A model generated the notes under the pieces. It saw only the letters and a program-made list of their open reading frames with translations. It made no database searches and was not told the DNA's origin. The translations under genes and the position numbers were made by a program. DNA of 64,000 nucleotides from Clostridium guangxiense (GTDB lineage Bacteria; Bacillota; Clostridia; Clostridiales; Clostridiaceae), in contig NZ_JAJNKE010000017.1 in NCBI RefSeq assembly GCF_021043395.1, positions 1 to 64,000 on the forward strand. Direction: 5' to 3'. This document shows, piece by piece, positions 26,030 to 34,261 of this stretch. Positions within the stretch are counted from its first letter, which is position 1. Each line of letters starts with the position of its first letter.

Positions 26030-26518
26030 TTGTTTTATGATAAAATTTTAAGAAAATGGATTGAAAGTGATAATGTAGAAGATTTGCTGAATAAATTTTT
26101 ACCTAAATTTGTGTACTGTTCTTTAAGATTGGATAATATTAATACAACATTTGAAAATATTAAGATTAATAAGGTGGATAAAGCTGTTAAAAGTTACATG
26201 GATTTTTGCAGTAGTGTTTTAAAATTAGATTCTAATATAGAAGTTAATGCTAATGATGCTTTGCAGTCGGTTAGTCGTTTCTATTGTTCATCGTATTATT
26301 TTTTAGGTGGGCGAATATCAAGGATGTTAGTTAATCATGCTCTTATAGCTAATAATCTTCCACCAATTATATTTTTTTATAATGATAAAGAAGAGCATGA
26401 TTTATCATTACATAACATTGAGAAAATGGTTGGATTTTTGGATAAGCAAGCATATAAAACATGGGTGAAGGATTATAATATGAAGTCAAAAACTTTAAAT
26501 TATTTTTTGGATAAGTAA
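26030..26518 (+). CDS. Uncharacterised protein with degenerate Fic-like segment
   Basis: A 162-residue protein starting at TTG (26030) with AGAGGTGAT upstream. The segment YYFLGGRISRMLVNHALIAN, followed by NLPP, resembles the end of the Fic core, where HPFxxGNGR is followed by a helix with R and a small turn. The catalytic His and most of the motif are missing: GGR remains where GNGR would be. If related to Fic proteins it is unlikely to be an active AMP transferase. It could be a decayed toxin or an antitoxin-like relative. No antitoxin is adjacent. The family call is tentative; the gene itself looks real. Confidence 0.5.
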   Translation: MFYDKILRKWIESDNVEDLLNKFLPKFVYCSLRLDNINTTFENIKINKVDKAVKSYMDFCSSVLKLDSNIEVNANDALQSVSRFYCSSYYFLGGRISRMLVNHALIANNLPPIIFFYNDKEEHDLSLHNIEKMVGFLDKQAYKTWVKDYNMKSKTLNYFLDK

Positions 26519-26735
26519 TTAAAAAAGTAAAACGTTTAATTTTAGAAAAAATAGATCTATATAGAGGAATTTTTAAACAAATATAGAATAAATAATTTTA
26601 AGTATATAATTGGGGTGTTAATATATTATTGAAAAAGAAATATAGAATAATATATTTATGATTAGTACAATTATTGATTTATAGTAGATTTAAAAGAAGT
26701 TAGAGTGATAAAAAGGTGTCTGAAGGTGAAGAAGT

Positions 26736-27755
26736 GTGAAGTTTAATATGCTTGAAAATGCAATGGACTCTTTAAATGAAGCCATTGACTATTATAAAAA
26801 TGGTATAGATAACAATGATGAAAGATGTTTTAAGTTTTGTATATTATTATTAAGTCATAGTGCAGAATTAATTTTGAAGGAAATATTGTATACTCAACAT
26901 GAAATTTTGATATATGAAGATATTGATAGGGTTAAAAATGAAAATGATAAAACGGTAGGATTTAAATTGGCTTTACATAGAATTAAAAATATATACAAAG
27001 TTGATTTAGGTAGATACAATAACTATCTTCTTGAATTATCTGATGTAAGAAATAATATTCAACATTATAAGTTTTCTATATCGTCAGAAATGTGTACTAA
27101 TATTATTACATCATCTTTCTCAGCTATCGAATATATAATATATAATGTATTACATAGAACATTTAATGATTTTGAGGATATAATTACTGAGGAACAGATT
27201 GAATTTTTGCATGATGATAAAAAGATGTATAACAAAAAGAAAAAAGATATAGCGCAAGATATATTAGACCATAATATGGTAAAGATTGGTGTAGAGTATA
27301 TAAAAAATAAATTTATTTATATACCATGTCCGCATTGTTCGGAAGAGACTTTGGTAAATGAGGGTGATATTATTGAATGTAAGTTTTGTGGAAGAAAATT
27401 TAATTCAATTGAGGACATGTATAATGAAGACTTTAATTGTGTTATATCAACACATATGTGTAGGGAAATAGGGAGAAGAAAAGATGTTTTAAGAAATATT
27501 TATGAATGTGAAAATTGTAATAATGATACTCTTATTTATAGTGAAGTTTTGGGTGAGTGGATATGTCTATCTTGCGGAACTCATATCTCATCTATTACAT
27601 GTGATGATTGTGGAGATGAAGTCCCAAATTGTGAGTATAACTATACATTTGCACAGTCATATACGGATACTGAAGATTATATGTACTTATGTAATAGTTG
27701 TGGTAAGAAACTAAAAGATAGCGAATATGGCTATTGTGAATATGAAATAAGGTAG
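26736..27755 (+). CDS. HEPN-domain protein with C-terminal zinc ribbons
   Basis: A 339-residue protein starting at GTG behind AAGGTGAAG. The N-terminal 150 residues are helical and carry R105-NNIQ-H110, the Rx4H motif of HEPN ribonucleases, preceded by a long helix LLLSHSAELILKEIL. The C-terminal half has several zinc-ribbon pairs: CPHC with CKFC, CENC with CLSC, CDDC, and CNSC near the end. HEPN RNases act in abortive infection and toxin-antitoxin systems; ribbons could bind RNA, DNA or a partner. It lies between two recombinase genes, so it is mobile cargo. Anti-phage or toxin function is inferred. No MNT antitoxin is adjacent. Confidence 0.7.
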   Translation: MKFNMLENAMDSLNEAIDYYKNGIDNNDERCFKFCILLLSHSAELILKEILYTQHEILIYEDIDRVKNENDKTVGFKLALHRIKNIYKVDLGRYNNYLLELSDVRNNIQHYKFSISSEMCTNIITSSFSAIEYIIYNVLHRTFNDFEDIITEEQIEFLHDDKKMYNKKKKDIAQDILDHNMVKIGVEYIKNKFIYIPCPHCSEETLVNEGDIIECKFCGRKFNSIEDMYNEDFNCVISTHMCREIGRRKDVLRNIYECENCNNDTLIYSEVLGEWICLSCGTHISSITCDDCGDEVPNCEYNYTFAQSYTDTEDYMYLCNSCGKKLKDSEYGYCEYEIR

Positions 27756-27771
27756 TTGGAAATATTATTAA

Positions 27772-27808
27772 TTATAAACAAAGGGTTTTTTAAACCCTTT
27801 GTTTATAA
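27772..27808. terminator. Bidirectional terminator between convergent genes
   Basis: A perfect 17-bp stem (27772-27788 with 27792-27808) and 3-base loop between the HEPN gene and the convergent recombinase, whose stop codon lies inside the stem. It can end transcription from both sides. Confidence 0.8.
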
Positions 27809-28723
27809 TATTTTGTTTATATCTTTTACTAAACCAATGTCTTTAATTTTATTGTTAAGATCACTTGAGACCATATGAACATAAACTTTTGTAGTATTTA
27901 AGTCTTCATGACCTAAGATTTGTGCAATAGTCAAACTGTCAATATTTTCCATTGCTAAGTTTGTGGCAAATGCGTGACGGCATTTATGCAATGTATAGCC
28001 TTTGCCATCAAGATTGTTCTTTCTTATATATTTTCTAAAAATAGTTTCTGCTGTGGTTTCACTCATATGATTATATGCATTTGAAAACATAACATAATCA
28101 TGCGTATCACATTTTCGCTCTGCTAATAGAGCTTGTAGGTATGTTGGCAGAGGGGGAAGAAGTGGTATTTGTCTACTTTTTTTACCTTTAGATTTTATAA
28201 TGTTTATAGTTAAATCTTTGAAGCTAATATCTTTCCATCGTAAATTAATTAGTTCTTGTCTCCGCATACCTGTTAAAAACAGCAATAAAAACATGCATTT
28301 ATCTCTTAAGATAAAATTACCACCAAATTTATCTATAGAGTTTAAAATTTTTTCAGTATCTTCCCTTGTAACGTATATAGGTAATTCTCTTGGAAGCTTT
28401 GGAGCCTTTATACTTGCCATATAGTTTCGAGAAATAAATTCTTCCTGATATAGATATTTAAAAAAACTACTAAGACAGTGTATTTTTCTTCGCATTGTAG
28501 CTGTTGCATAGTTTTTTTCAAATTTTAAATATTGAAAAAATTTTTTTAATAAGTTTTTGTTCATTTCATTAACTGTTGCTTTTATTCCTTGTTCCATGAG
28601 AAAATTTAAAAATATTTTAAAGTCCGAGCTGTAATTTGCTTTTGTATGTTTAGATATGTCCTTTTCTACAATTTGATTATTAATAAAATCATCAAATAAT
28701 TCATCTAAAAAAAGTTCTTTCAT
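27803..28723 (-). CDS. XerC/D-like tyrosine recombinase/integrase
   Basis: A 306-residue recombinase with all catalytic residues: R154 (TGMRRQE), Lys near 180 (KSKGKK), H246 and R249 (LHKCRHAF), H272 (LGHEDL) and Y281 (KVYVHM). The N-terminal 110 residues are the core-binding domain. Length and motifs match Xer-like integrases of mobile elements. It is the last accessory gene before ordinary chromosome, so it is the best candidate for the enzyme that inserted the island. Its promoter side faces the right boundary near 28.75 kb. ATG at 28723 with an upstream GGAG. Sequence alone cannot tell if it acts on this island or on a nested element. Confidence 0.9.
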   Translation of the reverse strand: MKELFLDELFDDFINNQIVEKDISKHTKANYSSDFKIFLNFLMEQGIKATVNEMNKNLLKKFFQYLKFEKNYATATMRRKIHCLSSFFKYLYQEEFISRNYMASIKAPKLPRELPIYVTREDTEKILNSIDKFGGNFILRDKCMFLLLFLTGMRRQELINLRWKDISFKDLTINIIKSKGKKSRQIPLLPPLPTYLQALLAERKCDTHDYVMFSNAYNHMSETTAETIFRKYIRKNNLDGKGYTLHKCRHAFATNLAMENIDSLTIAQILGHEDLNTTKVYVHMVSSDLNNKIKDIGLVKDINKIL

Positions 28724-28821
28724 TGGTTTATTTTCACTCCTTGCATTGAAATAAATAATTAGTATTTCTAATAGTTATAGACTTATGTAGTTTAGTTACA
28801 ATAATTCTGTGCCTATAAAAA

Positions 28822-28841
28822 TACAATAATTAATTATTGTA
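28822..28841. repeat. Perfect 20-base palindrome at the island edge
   Basis: TACAATAATTAATTATTGTA is its own reverse complement. It lies between the recombinase gene and the structured RNA. It could be a regulator site or part of an attachment site; short AT palindromes also arise by chance. Confidence 0.4.
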
Positions 28842-28845
28842 CTAT

Positions 28846-28992
28846 TGTTAGCAAACCCAAGATTTAACAAGGCCTACACCTCCCCCAAAAATGTGGATTT
28901 AGGTGCTGGAGTGAAAAATAAGCATAGTTCTCGGCTTATAGGTTTACTCGCCCATTGATAACACTAGGTTTGATGCCTGGTGTTTTTTATTT
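28846..28992 (+). ncRNA. Unidentified structured RNA or riboswitch-like leader with terminator
   Basis: About 145 bases that are clearly less AT-rich than their surroundings and full of pairing: a closing pair TGTTA (28846-28850) with TAACA just before the terminator, a hairpin ATAAGC/GCTTAT, a CCTA-CAC/GTG-TAGG helix, and a final ACACTAGG/CCTGGTGT stem followed by TTTTTT. The closing pair and the terminator stem share bases, so they exclude each other, as in riboswitches. It matches no riboswitch class I know, and I cannot confirm 6S RNA or tmRNA. The next gene (29160) begins about 170 bases on, so it could be a leader or a free small RNA. Confidence 0.5.
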
Positions 28993-29159
28993 TTTAAATC
29001 ATGATTTTTAAGTATTGGTTAATTTAAGTATGTATTCATATTGAAAGATAGTTTAAAATAGAGGATTAAAAAATGCTTTTTAGAAAGACGTGTAAAGAAT
29101 GAATGTTTTCCCAAAATATGTTATTATATATTTGATAATATATTTTAGGAGTGATAGGA

Positions 29160-29492
29160 ATGGAAGTCAGCTACATATTTACGATTGTATGCATATTTTT
29201 TATATTTGCTATGGCGTACTTTTTTGCTGAAAGGCCTAAAAACATGAATAGACTGGAAGTTGCTATTTTTTGTTTGTTCGGATTTTTTACCTATGGTTTA
29301 CTTGATATATTTTGTTTTTCAGAAGAGAATGGCCTTGTTGCAATATTTGGATTAGTTAGTTTAGCATTTTTATTTTCTGGTATTTTTTTAATATCAGAAA
29401 AAAAATTATTTCCAGAAATATGGTCAATATGCAGCATATGCTTTTTAGGAACTGCAATTTATGCTGTATTGAGTTTTTTAAATTTTAAATAA
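29160..29492 (+). CDS. Small membrane protein with about four transmembrane segments
   Basis: A 110-residue, very hydrophobic protein with about four predicted membrane helices and short loops (one with AERPKNMNRLE). I chose ATG 29160, eight bases after AGGAG, over the GTG at 29151. Family not recognised. It follows the structured RNA by about 170 bases and is the first gene of the ordinary chromosome right of the island. No catalytic motif is visible. Confidence 0.65.
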   Translation: MEVSYIFTIVCIFFIFAMAYFFAERPKNMNRLEVAIFCLFGFFTYGLLDIFCFSEENGLVAIFGLVSLAFLFSGIFLISEKKLFPEIWSICSICFLGTAIYAVLSFLNFK

Positions 29493-29561
29493 AGCTTTGT
29501 TTTAAATAAATATAAAAAATTAACAATCAAAACTAAAATTAAGGAGTGAAACGTAATACAA

Positions 29562-30581
29562 ATGGCTAATATTATGGAACCTATAAAGGTTAAAAATGTG
29601 GAATTTAAAAATAGAATTGTAATGGCTCCTATGGTACGTTTTGGATGGCCATCTTTAAATGGAATTATGGGACAAAAGCTTGTAAATCATTATAAGGAGG
29701 CAGCTGATAAAGAGATAGCGCTTATTATAACACAGGCACTTTCGGTGTCAGAGGAAAGAAATGGAAGAGGCAGACCTGGAGTCTTTTTAGATGCTCATAT
29801 AGATTATTTAAAAGAAATACATGAAGAATGTATTAAAAATGATACTAGATTATTTGCACAGTTATCTTATCCTACTTCTGGTTATGGTTCAAATGATTAT
29901 ATCGATGTAAATAAATTGCCCAAAGAAAAATTAATTGATATAAGAGATTTATTTATAAGAGCAGCTGAAAGATGTGAAAAGGCGGGGCTTGAAGGAATAG
30001 AGCTTCACGGAGCTCATAAGTTTTTTCTAAATATGATTACGTCTCATATATCTAATAAACGTGAAGATAGATACGGTGGAGACTTAAATGGAAGAATAGC
30101 TTTGGTGAAAGAAATTGTTGAAAGTATAAAAAGCTATGTAAAGGATGACTTTATAGTATCATATAGAATGGGTTGGAATGAAAATTTGGATGCAGATATA
30201 AATACTGCAAAAGCTATAGAGAGTATTGGAATAGATATGCTGCATAGTTCTAGTGGGATAACTGACAGAAAAGACATAAAAGTTCCAGAGGATTTTCCTT
30301 ATAATGAAATAGTTTATGTAGGAACTCAGCTTAAGAAAAACTTAAGTATACCCGTTATTGTAGTAAATAATATAAGAACTTTAAATAGAGGTAATTACTT
30401 GGTCGAAGAGAATTTATGTGATTTTGTGGCCTATGGCAAACCGTTTTTAGCAGATGTAAACTTTGTTAAAAAATCTCTAAGAAATTCAAACTATGAAGCT
30501 TGCTTCAAATGCAATGAGTGTAAATGGTTTATAGATGGAGATAAATGCCCATCACAAGTAAAACTTAATAGAAGCAAATAG
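29562..30581 (+). CDS. Old-yellow-enzyme family NADH:flavin oxidoreductase
   Basis: A 339-residue FMN-binding TIM-barrel protein. Motifs include an N-terminal IKVKNVEFKNRIVMAPM, the substrate/flavin site GIELHGAHKFFLN, and NKREDRYGG, all typical of the OYE family. It lacks the C-terminal iron-sulfur/FAD extension of 2,4-dienoyl-CoA reductases, although CFKCNECKWFIDGDKC near the end has three clustered cysteines and a fourth nearby. Such enzymes reduce activated alkenes with NAD(P)H in the cytoplasm; the physiological substrate is unknown. ATG behind AAGGAGTG. A terminator follows, so it is likely a single-gene transcript. Confidence 0.9.
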   Translation: MANIMEPIKVKNVEFKNRIVMAPMVRFGWPSLNGIMGQKLVNHYKEAADKEIALIITQALSVSEERNGRGRPGVFLDAHIDYLKEIHEECIKNDTRLFAQLSYPTSGYGSNDYIDVNKLPKEKLIDIRDLFIRAAERCEKAGLEGIELHGAHKFFLNMITSHISNKREDRYGGDLNGRIALVKEIVESIKSYVKDDFIVSYRMGWNENLDADINTAKAIESIGIDMLHSSSGITDRKDIKVPEDFPYNEIVYVGTQLKKNLSIPVIVVNNIRTLNRGNYLVEENLCDFVAYGKPFLADVNFVKKSLRNSNYEACFKCNECKWFIDGDKCPSQVKLNRSK

Positions 30582-30601
30582 TCACTAAAATAAAATTCAA
30601 G

Positions 30602-30645
30602 CTGTACATGATAAATGAAAATTTATTATGTGCAGTTTTTTATTA
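30602..30645 (+). terminator. Intrinsic terminator after the OYE-family gene
   Basis: CTGTACAT pairs with ATGTGCAG (one G-U pair), followed by TTTTTTATT. Confidence 0.75.
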
Positions 30646-30783
30646 TATAAATTTCCATAAACTCCATTGACAGAATATAATAAATGTTTTATCATATATT
30701 TATTAATACCAATAATTATTATCAAGTAATAAAAATTTTCTGATATGGAATATATAATAAATAGAATTAAGGAGGAGTAATTT

Positions 30784-31320
30784 ATGGAAAGATTGGTTGG
30801 AAAAAATGCACCTGGTTTTAAGCTTAATGCAGTTTTGGGAGATGGAAGTGATTTTAAGGAGATTAAGCTTAGCGATTATAAAGGAAAGTGGTTAGTAATG
30901 TTTTTCTATCCACTAGATTTTACTTTTGTATGCCCGACAGAGATAACTGGGTTTAGTAATCGATATGGTGAATTTAAAGCAGCTAATGCTGAAATTTTAG
31001 CTGTAAGTTGTGATAGTGAATATTCTCATCAGGCATGGATAAAACAGGAGATTGAAAAGGGAGGGCTAGGAAAAATTAATTTTCCAATAGCTTCTGATAA
31101 AACATATAATACGGCTAAAAATTATGGCGTATTTATAGAAGAAGAAGGTGTATCCCTAAGAGGTCTATTTATTATAGATCCTGAAGGAGTTATAAGATGC
31201 TCAATAATTCATGATTTGAATGTTGGAAGAAGCGTAAGTGAAACTTTAAGAGTGCTTAAAGCTTTTCAAACTGGAGGTATGTGCGCAGTAGATTGGGGAG
31301 AAGGGGATGCAAACCTTTAA
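30784..31320 (+). CDS. 2-Cys peroxiredoxin (AhpC/Prx1 type)
   Basis: A 178-residue thioredoxin-fold peroxidase. The peroxidatic cysteine is C50 in DFTFVCPTE, and the resolving cysteine is C167 in GGMCAVDW, so it is a typical 2-Cys enzyme. It reduces hydrogen peroxide and organic peroxides, as expected for oxygen defence in an anaerobe. No AhpF gene is adjacent, so the reductant is unknown. ATG behind AAGGAGGAG. A strong terminator follows. Confidence 0.92.
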   Translation: MERLVGKNAPGFKLNAVLGDGSDFKEIKLSDYKGKWLVMFFYPLDFTFVCPTEITGFSNRYGEFKAANAEILAVSCDSEYSHQAWIKQEIEKGGLGKINFPIASDKTYNTAKNYGVFIEEEGVSLRGLFIIDPEGVIRCSIIHDLNVGRSVSETLRVLKAFQTGGMCAVDWGEGDANL

Positions 31321-31385
31321 TACTAAATTTTTTATATGTAAGCTTAAAAGTTAAAATATCAATGTTATTGTAAATATTTTTAAAG

Positions 31386-31441
31386 GCTATGTTTTAAATA
31401 AGTATAAAAATGAAAATCTATTTAAAACATAGCTTTTTAAA
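31386..31441 (+). terminator. Terminator after the peroxiredoxin gene
   Basis: A perfect 15-bp stem (31386-31400 with 31419-31433) followed by TTTTTAA. Confidence 0.8.
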
Positions 31442-31549
31442 GTATATTGTACAATATAAATATTTTGTTTAAATAAATTATAGCATATATATATAAGTTA
31501 AAGCATAGTTATAATTTTATAATAAAAAATTAGTATAGTTACTTGTGGC

Positions 31550-32119
31550 TTATACATATGTATTAACAGGTTCATTAATTTCATTGTACATAGAGGATAT
31601 AGTATCAATTTCACTTTGACTAGCAGGAATTAAAGGATAATATCCCTTTTTAACCATCCACTGCCATACATCATATGCGTGGTTACAGCACATTGTAAAT
31701 GCATCTTTTAAAAATTCTCTTATTTTAGGATTGCTCATTTCCATGGCACTCCAAGCATACTCTTTGCCTGCTCTTTTTAAGGTTAAAAGGTATGCTGTAG
31801 CTATTTCTCTATCAGTCATCTTTTGTGCATTTGTATTTGGTGTTATTGATGAGAAGTTGCTAACAGGCGATGTGGTAAAATCCTTAAGCATTACATTTAA
31901 GTTTGGAACATTTAATTTTTGCTGAGATCCACTAGCTCTTTTAACAAATTCAACCTTCATATTGTAGTCTTGAATGTGAGCAGGAAAATGAGTTTCAAGT
32001 ATATTTTTTAATTCCTGGTCTTGAACCATGTTTTTAAACATAGCCATGTTAGTTATTGAATTTACACAACTAACTATAAGTTCATGTAAATCATGTAGCT
32101 CGTGTGAAGCTAACTGCAT
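31550..32119 (-). CDS. Spore coat protein F-like (CotF family)
   Basis: A 189-residue protein with two helical CotF/ferritin-like halves: LHDLHELIVSCVNSITNMAM near the N-terminus, and DREIATAYLLTLKRAGKEYA followed by a helical segment ending NHAYDVWQWM. These resemble B. subtilis CotF. It is probably a spore-coat protein made in the mother cell. It is divergent from the cotJ genes, and both are likely read late in sporulation. ATG at 32119 follows GGGAGGAA on the minus strand. It carries no catalytic signature. Confidence 0.85.
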   Translation of the reverse strand: MQLASHELHDLHELIVSCVNSITNMAMFKNMVQDQELKNILETHFPAHIQDYNMKVEFVKRASGSQQKLNVPNLNVMLKDFTTSPVSNFSSITPNTNAQKMTDREIATAYLLTLKRAGKEYAWSAMEMSNPKIREFLKDAFTMCCNHAYDVWQWMVKKGYYPLIPASQSEIDTISSMYNEINEPVNTYV

Positions 32120-32255
32120 ATTAATTCCTCCCTAAGTCTTTTAATAAATAGTTTTCCTCTAAAACTTACTTTTTATACGCTCATTTAAAGTAACAAAATT
32201 CAAAAATTATGAATATTATATAATCGTAAGTTAAAATTCAGGAGGAAACTAACAA

Positions 32256-32489
32256 ATGTTTCAAGACGATATGTACGAAAGTATCCCAGATGTGGACTAT
32301 TCAAGAAAAACTTGTATTCCACAAGAAACTATAATAACAAATGTAAGGTTGGCATCAGCCTATGTTCCTTTTCAAAGAATGTGCAGTAATCTTCCACCAG
32401 TAGAGGCTCTAAAGAAAGGAACTATTTTTCCTGAGCTTTATAGCCCGTATAGCAGTAAAAAAAGATCTGAAAATTATTTAGATGAATAA
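32256..32489 (+). CDS. cotJA: Spore coat-associated protein CotJA
   Basis: A 77-residue protein with the CotJA pattern: a Pro/Tyr-rich region, RLASAYVPFQ and a C-terminal GTIFPELYSPY. CotJA is needed to bring CotJC into the spore coat. First gene of a cotJABC operon; its end overlaps the ribosome-site region of cotJB. ATG behind AGGAGG. Confidence 0.9.
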   Translation: MFQDDMYESIPDVDYSRKTCIPQETIITNVRLASAYVPFQRMCSNLPPVEALKKGTIFPELYSPYSSKKRSENYLDE

Positions 32490-32502
32490 AGGAGATACTC
32501 AC

Positions 32503-32769
32503 ATGAAAATGGATAAAATGGAACTTTTAAAAGAAATTATGGCTGTAGATTTTACTATAATAGATCTAAGTTTATATCTTAATACTCATCCAACTGATAA
32601 AGATGCTATTGCTAAACACAATTCTTTTGTAGCTCAATCACATATGCTAAAAGGTAAATATGAAAGATATTTTGGGATGCTAACTGCTACTAATAGCTGC
32701 AGCCCTTATCCTTGGCAGTGGATAGATGAACCATGGCCTTGGGAATATGATGCAAATTTTAAGCTTTAG
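32503..32769 (+). CDS. cotJB: Spore coat protein CotJB
   Basis: An 88-residue protein. Start taken as ATG 32503, seven bases after AAAGGAGAT; the in-frame ATG at 32482 lies inside cotJA and has no ribosome site of its own. CotJB features: an LKEIMAVDFTIIDLSLYLNT helix, DKDAIAKHN and a C-terminal YPWQWIDEPWPWEYD. It works with CotJA and CotJC in the spore coat. Middle gene of the cotJ operon. Confidence 0.9.
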   Translation: MKMDKMELLKEIMAVDFTIIDLSLYLNTHPTDKDAIAKHNSFVAQSHMLKGKYERYFGMLTATNSCSPYPWQWIDEPWPWEYDANFKL

Positions 32770-32796
32770 AATTAAAAAGAGGAGAGATAATATAAA

Positions 32797-33396
32797 ATGT
32801 GGCTCTATGAAAAAAAACTAGAACATCCAGTAAAAATTAAAAATCCTAATGCCGGACTAGCAAAAGTAATCATAACCCAATATGGAGGTCCTGATGGGGA
32901 ATTGGCTGCATCTATAAGATACTTAAGTCAAAGATTTTCTATGATTACACCTCAAGCCATAGCAACATTAAATGATATTGGTACAGAGGAATTAGCACAT
33001 CTTGAAATTGTAGGCGCTATAGTTCGTCAACTATCAAAAAATGTTAGTGTTGAAGAACTTAAAAAAAGTGGATTAGATGCTTATTTTGCAGATCATGATT
33101 CTGGTATATATCCAGCAAGTGCAGCAGGAAATCCATTTACAGCTGCGTACATTCAATCAAAAGGAGATCCAATAACAGATCTTTATGAAGATTTGGCAGC
33201 AGAGCAAAAGGCAAGATCAACTTATGAATATCTTATTACACTTACTGATGATCCAGATGTATTGGAACCACTTAAGTTTCTTAGGGAGAGAGAGGTAGTT
33301 CATTTTCAAAGATTTGGAGAAGCTTTAAGAATTGTTCAGGATTATTTGAAAGAACCTAAATTATCTGTGATTCCAAAACCTGATTGTATGAAATAG
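32797..33396 (+). CDS. cotJC: CotJC, manganese-catalase-like spore coat protein
   Basis: A 199-residue ferritin-like protein of the manganese catalase family. Metal-ligand regions: GTEELAHLEIVGAIVR (Glu and His) and LREREVVHFQRFGEALR near the C-terminus. It is slightly shorter than soluble Mn catalases, as is normal for CotJC. It likely breaks down peroxide at the spore surface or serves as a structural coat protein. Last gene of cotJABC; a terminator follows. ATG behind GAGGAGA. Confidence 0.92.
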   Translation: MWLYEKKLEHPVKIKNPNAGLAKVIITQYGGPDGELAASIRYLSQRFSMITPQAIATLNDIGTEELAHLEIVGAIVRQLSKNVSVEELKKSGLDAYFADHDSGIYPASAAGNPFTAAYIQSKGDPITDLYEDLAAEQKARSTYEYLITLTDDPDVLEPLKFLREREVVHFQRFGEALRIVQDYLKEPKLSVIPKPDCMK

Positions 33397-33418
33397 TTTG
33401 GTATTGCCTTATTAAAAG

Positions 33419-33460
33419 TGTCTGCATTCAAGATTATTTTGAGTGCAGACATTTTATTTA
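33419..33460 (+). terminator. Terminator of the cotJ operon
   Basis: TGTCTGCATTCAA pairs with TTGAGTGCAGACA (one mismatch), followed by TTTTATTTA. Confidence 0.8.
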
Positions 33461-33583
33461 TAAAGCTATTTACAAATGAAATAAAATATGTAAAAATATT
33501 ACTATTAGTGCAACTCGCATAGTGTATTTGAATATACTTACTATATATAATTCTCTACAAATTGGAGAGGAAGTTGATTTTAT

Positions 33584-33892
33584 TTGGGTATACAGGTATA
33601 TCAAAGAAATCAGTATAAAATATACAGAGTTGGCGATAATTTTATAGTTCACAATAGTAAATATAAATTTTCAGATAAACATACTCATCTTAAAAATTTT
33701 AAACAGGCAAAAAATCTTATTTATTTTGTATTAAATAAAAAGGTACCTAGATGGGTATCTTTTTACTATTTGAAAAGTTTGATTAGGGTATCAGATGATG
33801 ATGAGTATATAAGAAAAGTTAATAAACTAATAGAAGTAAAAAAAAGAAAAACAGAAATAGATATTAAATGTTGGAACTATAAAAATTACTAA
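33584..33892 (+). CDS. Small basic protein, function unknown
   Basis: A 102-residue, Lys/Tyr-rich basic protein starting at TTG, with GAGAGG about 13 bases upstream (rather far). No signal peptide, membrane helix or known motif is seen. It is followed after 17 bases by a tiny membrane-protein gene, so the two may be co-transcribed. Function unknown; the weak start signal lowers confidence. Confidence 0.5.
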   Translation: MGIQVYQRNQYKIYRVGDNFIVHNSKYKFSDKHTHLKNFKQAKNLIYFVLNKKVPRWVSFYYLKSLIRVSDDDEYIRKVNKLIEVKKRKTEIDIKCWNYKNY

Positions 33893-33909
33893 ATGAACGG
33901 AGGGGTTTT

Positions 33910-34056
33910 ATGAAAATAACATTTTTACTATGCATTACAATATTTTTTATAATAATTTTATTATTCAGTATATTGTTTTGTTTTTCTTCTGTTAGAAAAT
34001 CTAATGAATGGTTAGATGAAATTATAGAAAAAGAATATAAGAAGTTAAGTAAATAA
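33910..34056 (+). CDS. Tiny single-pass membrane protein (48 aa)
   Basis: A 48-codon frame with CGGAGGGG just before its ATG. Residues 3-25 are very hydrophobic (one membrane helix). The C-terminal 20 residues are charged (SNEWLDEIIEKEYKKLSK). It follows the previous gene by 17 bases. Family unknown. The strong ribosome site and the membrane-helix/charged-tail design support translation. Confidence 0.55.
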   Translation: MKITFLLCITIFFIIILLFSILFCFSSVRKSNEWLDEIIEKEYKKLSK

Positions 34057-34261
34057 AGTTATATATAATGCTAATAACATTAAGATTGTAAGAGATAATT
34101 TTTGTTGTATAATATTTATAAAATATACTTTATATATTCACTACATAAAGTATATTTTATAAATAATTTTGTAAATATTTCGGCTATAATCTTTTAAAGT
34201 AAATATGTTAATAGGTTATACTCAAAATCAAATGATTAAATAATAGGGAGGTATTATAAGC

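Noticed and set aside
1245-27755. MNT (1245) and HEPN (26736) as one toxin-antitoxin operon
   Set aside because: They are 25 kb apart with many genes between; known pairs are adjacent. Kept only as a question about a lost partner.
28958-28985. tRNA T-arm-like hairpin (5-bp stem, loop TTTGATG) at the end of the structured RNA
   Set aside because: There is no acceptor, D or anticodon arm in register, the loop lacks the conserved C, and the stem is followed by a T-run, so it is a terminator.
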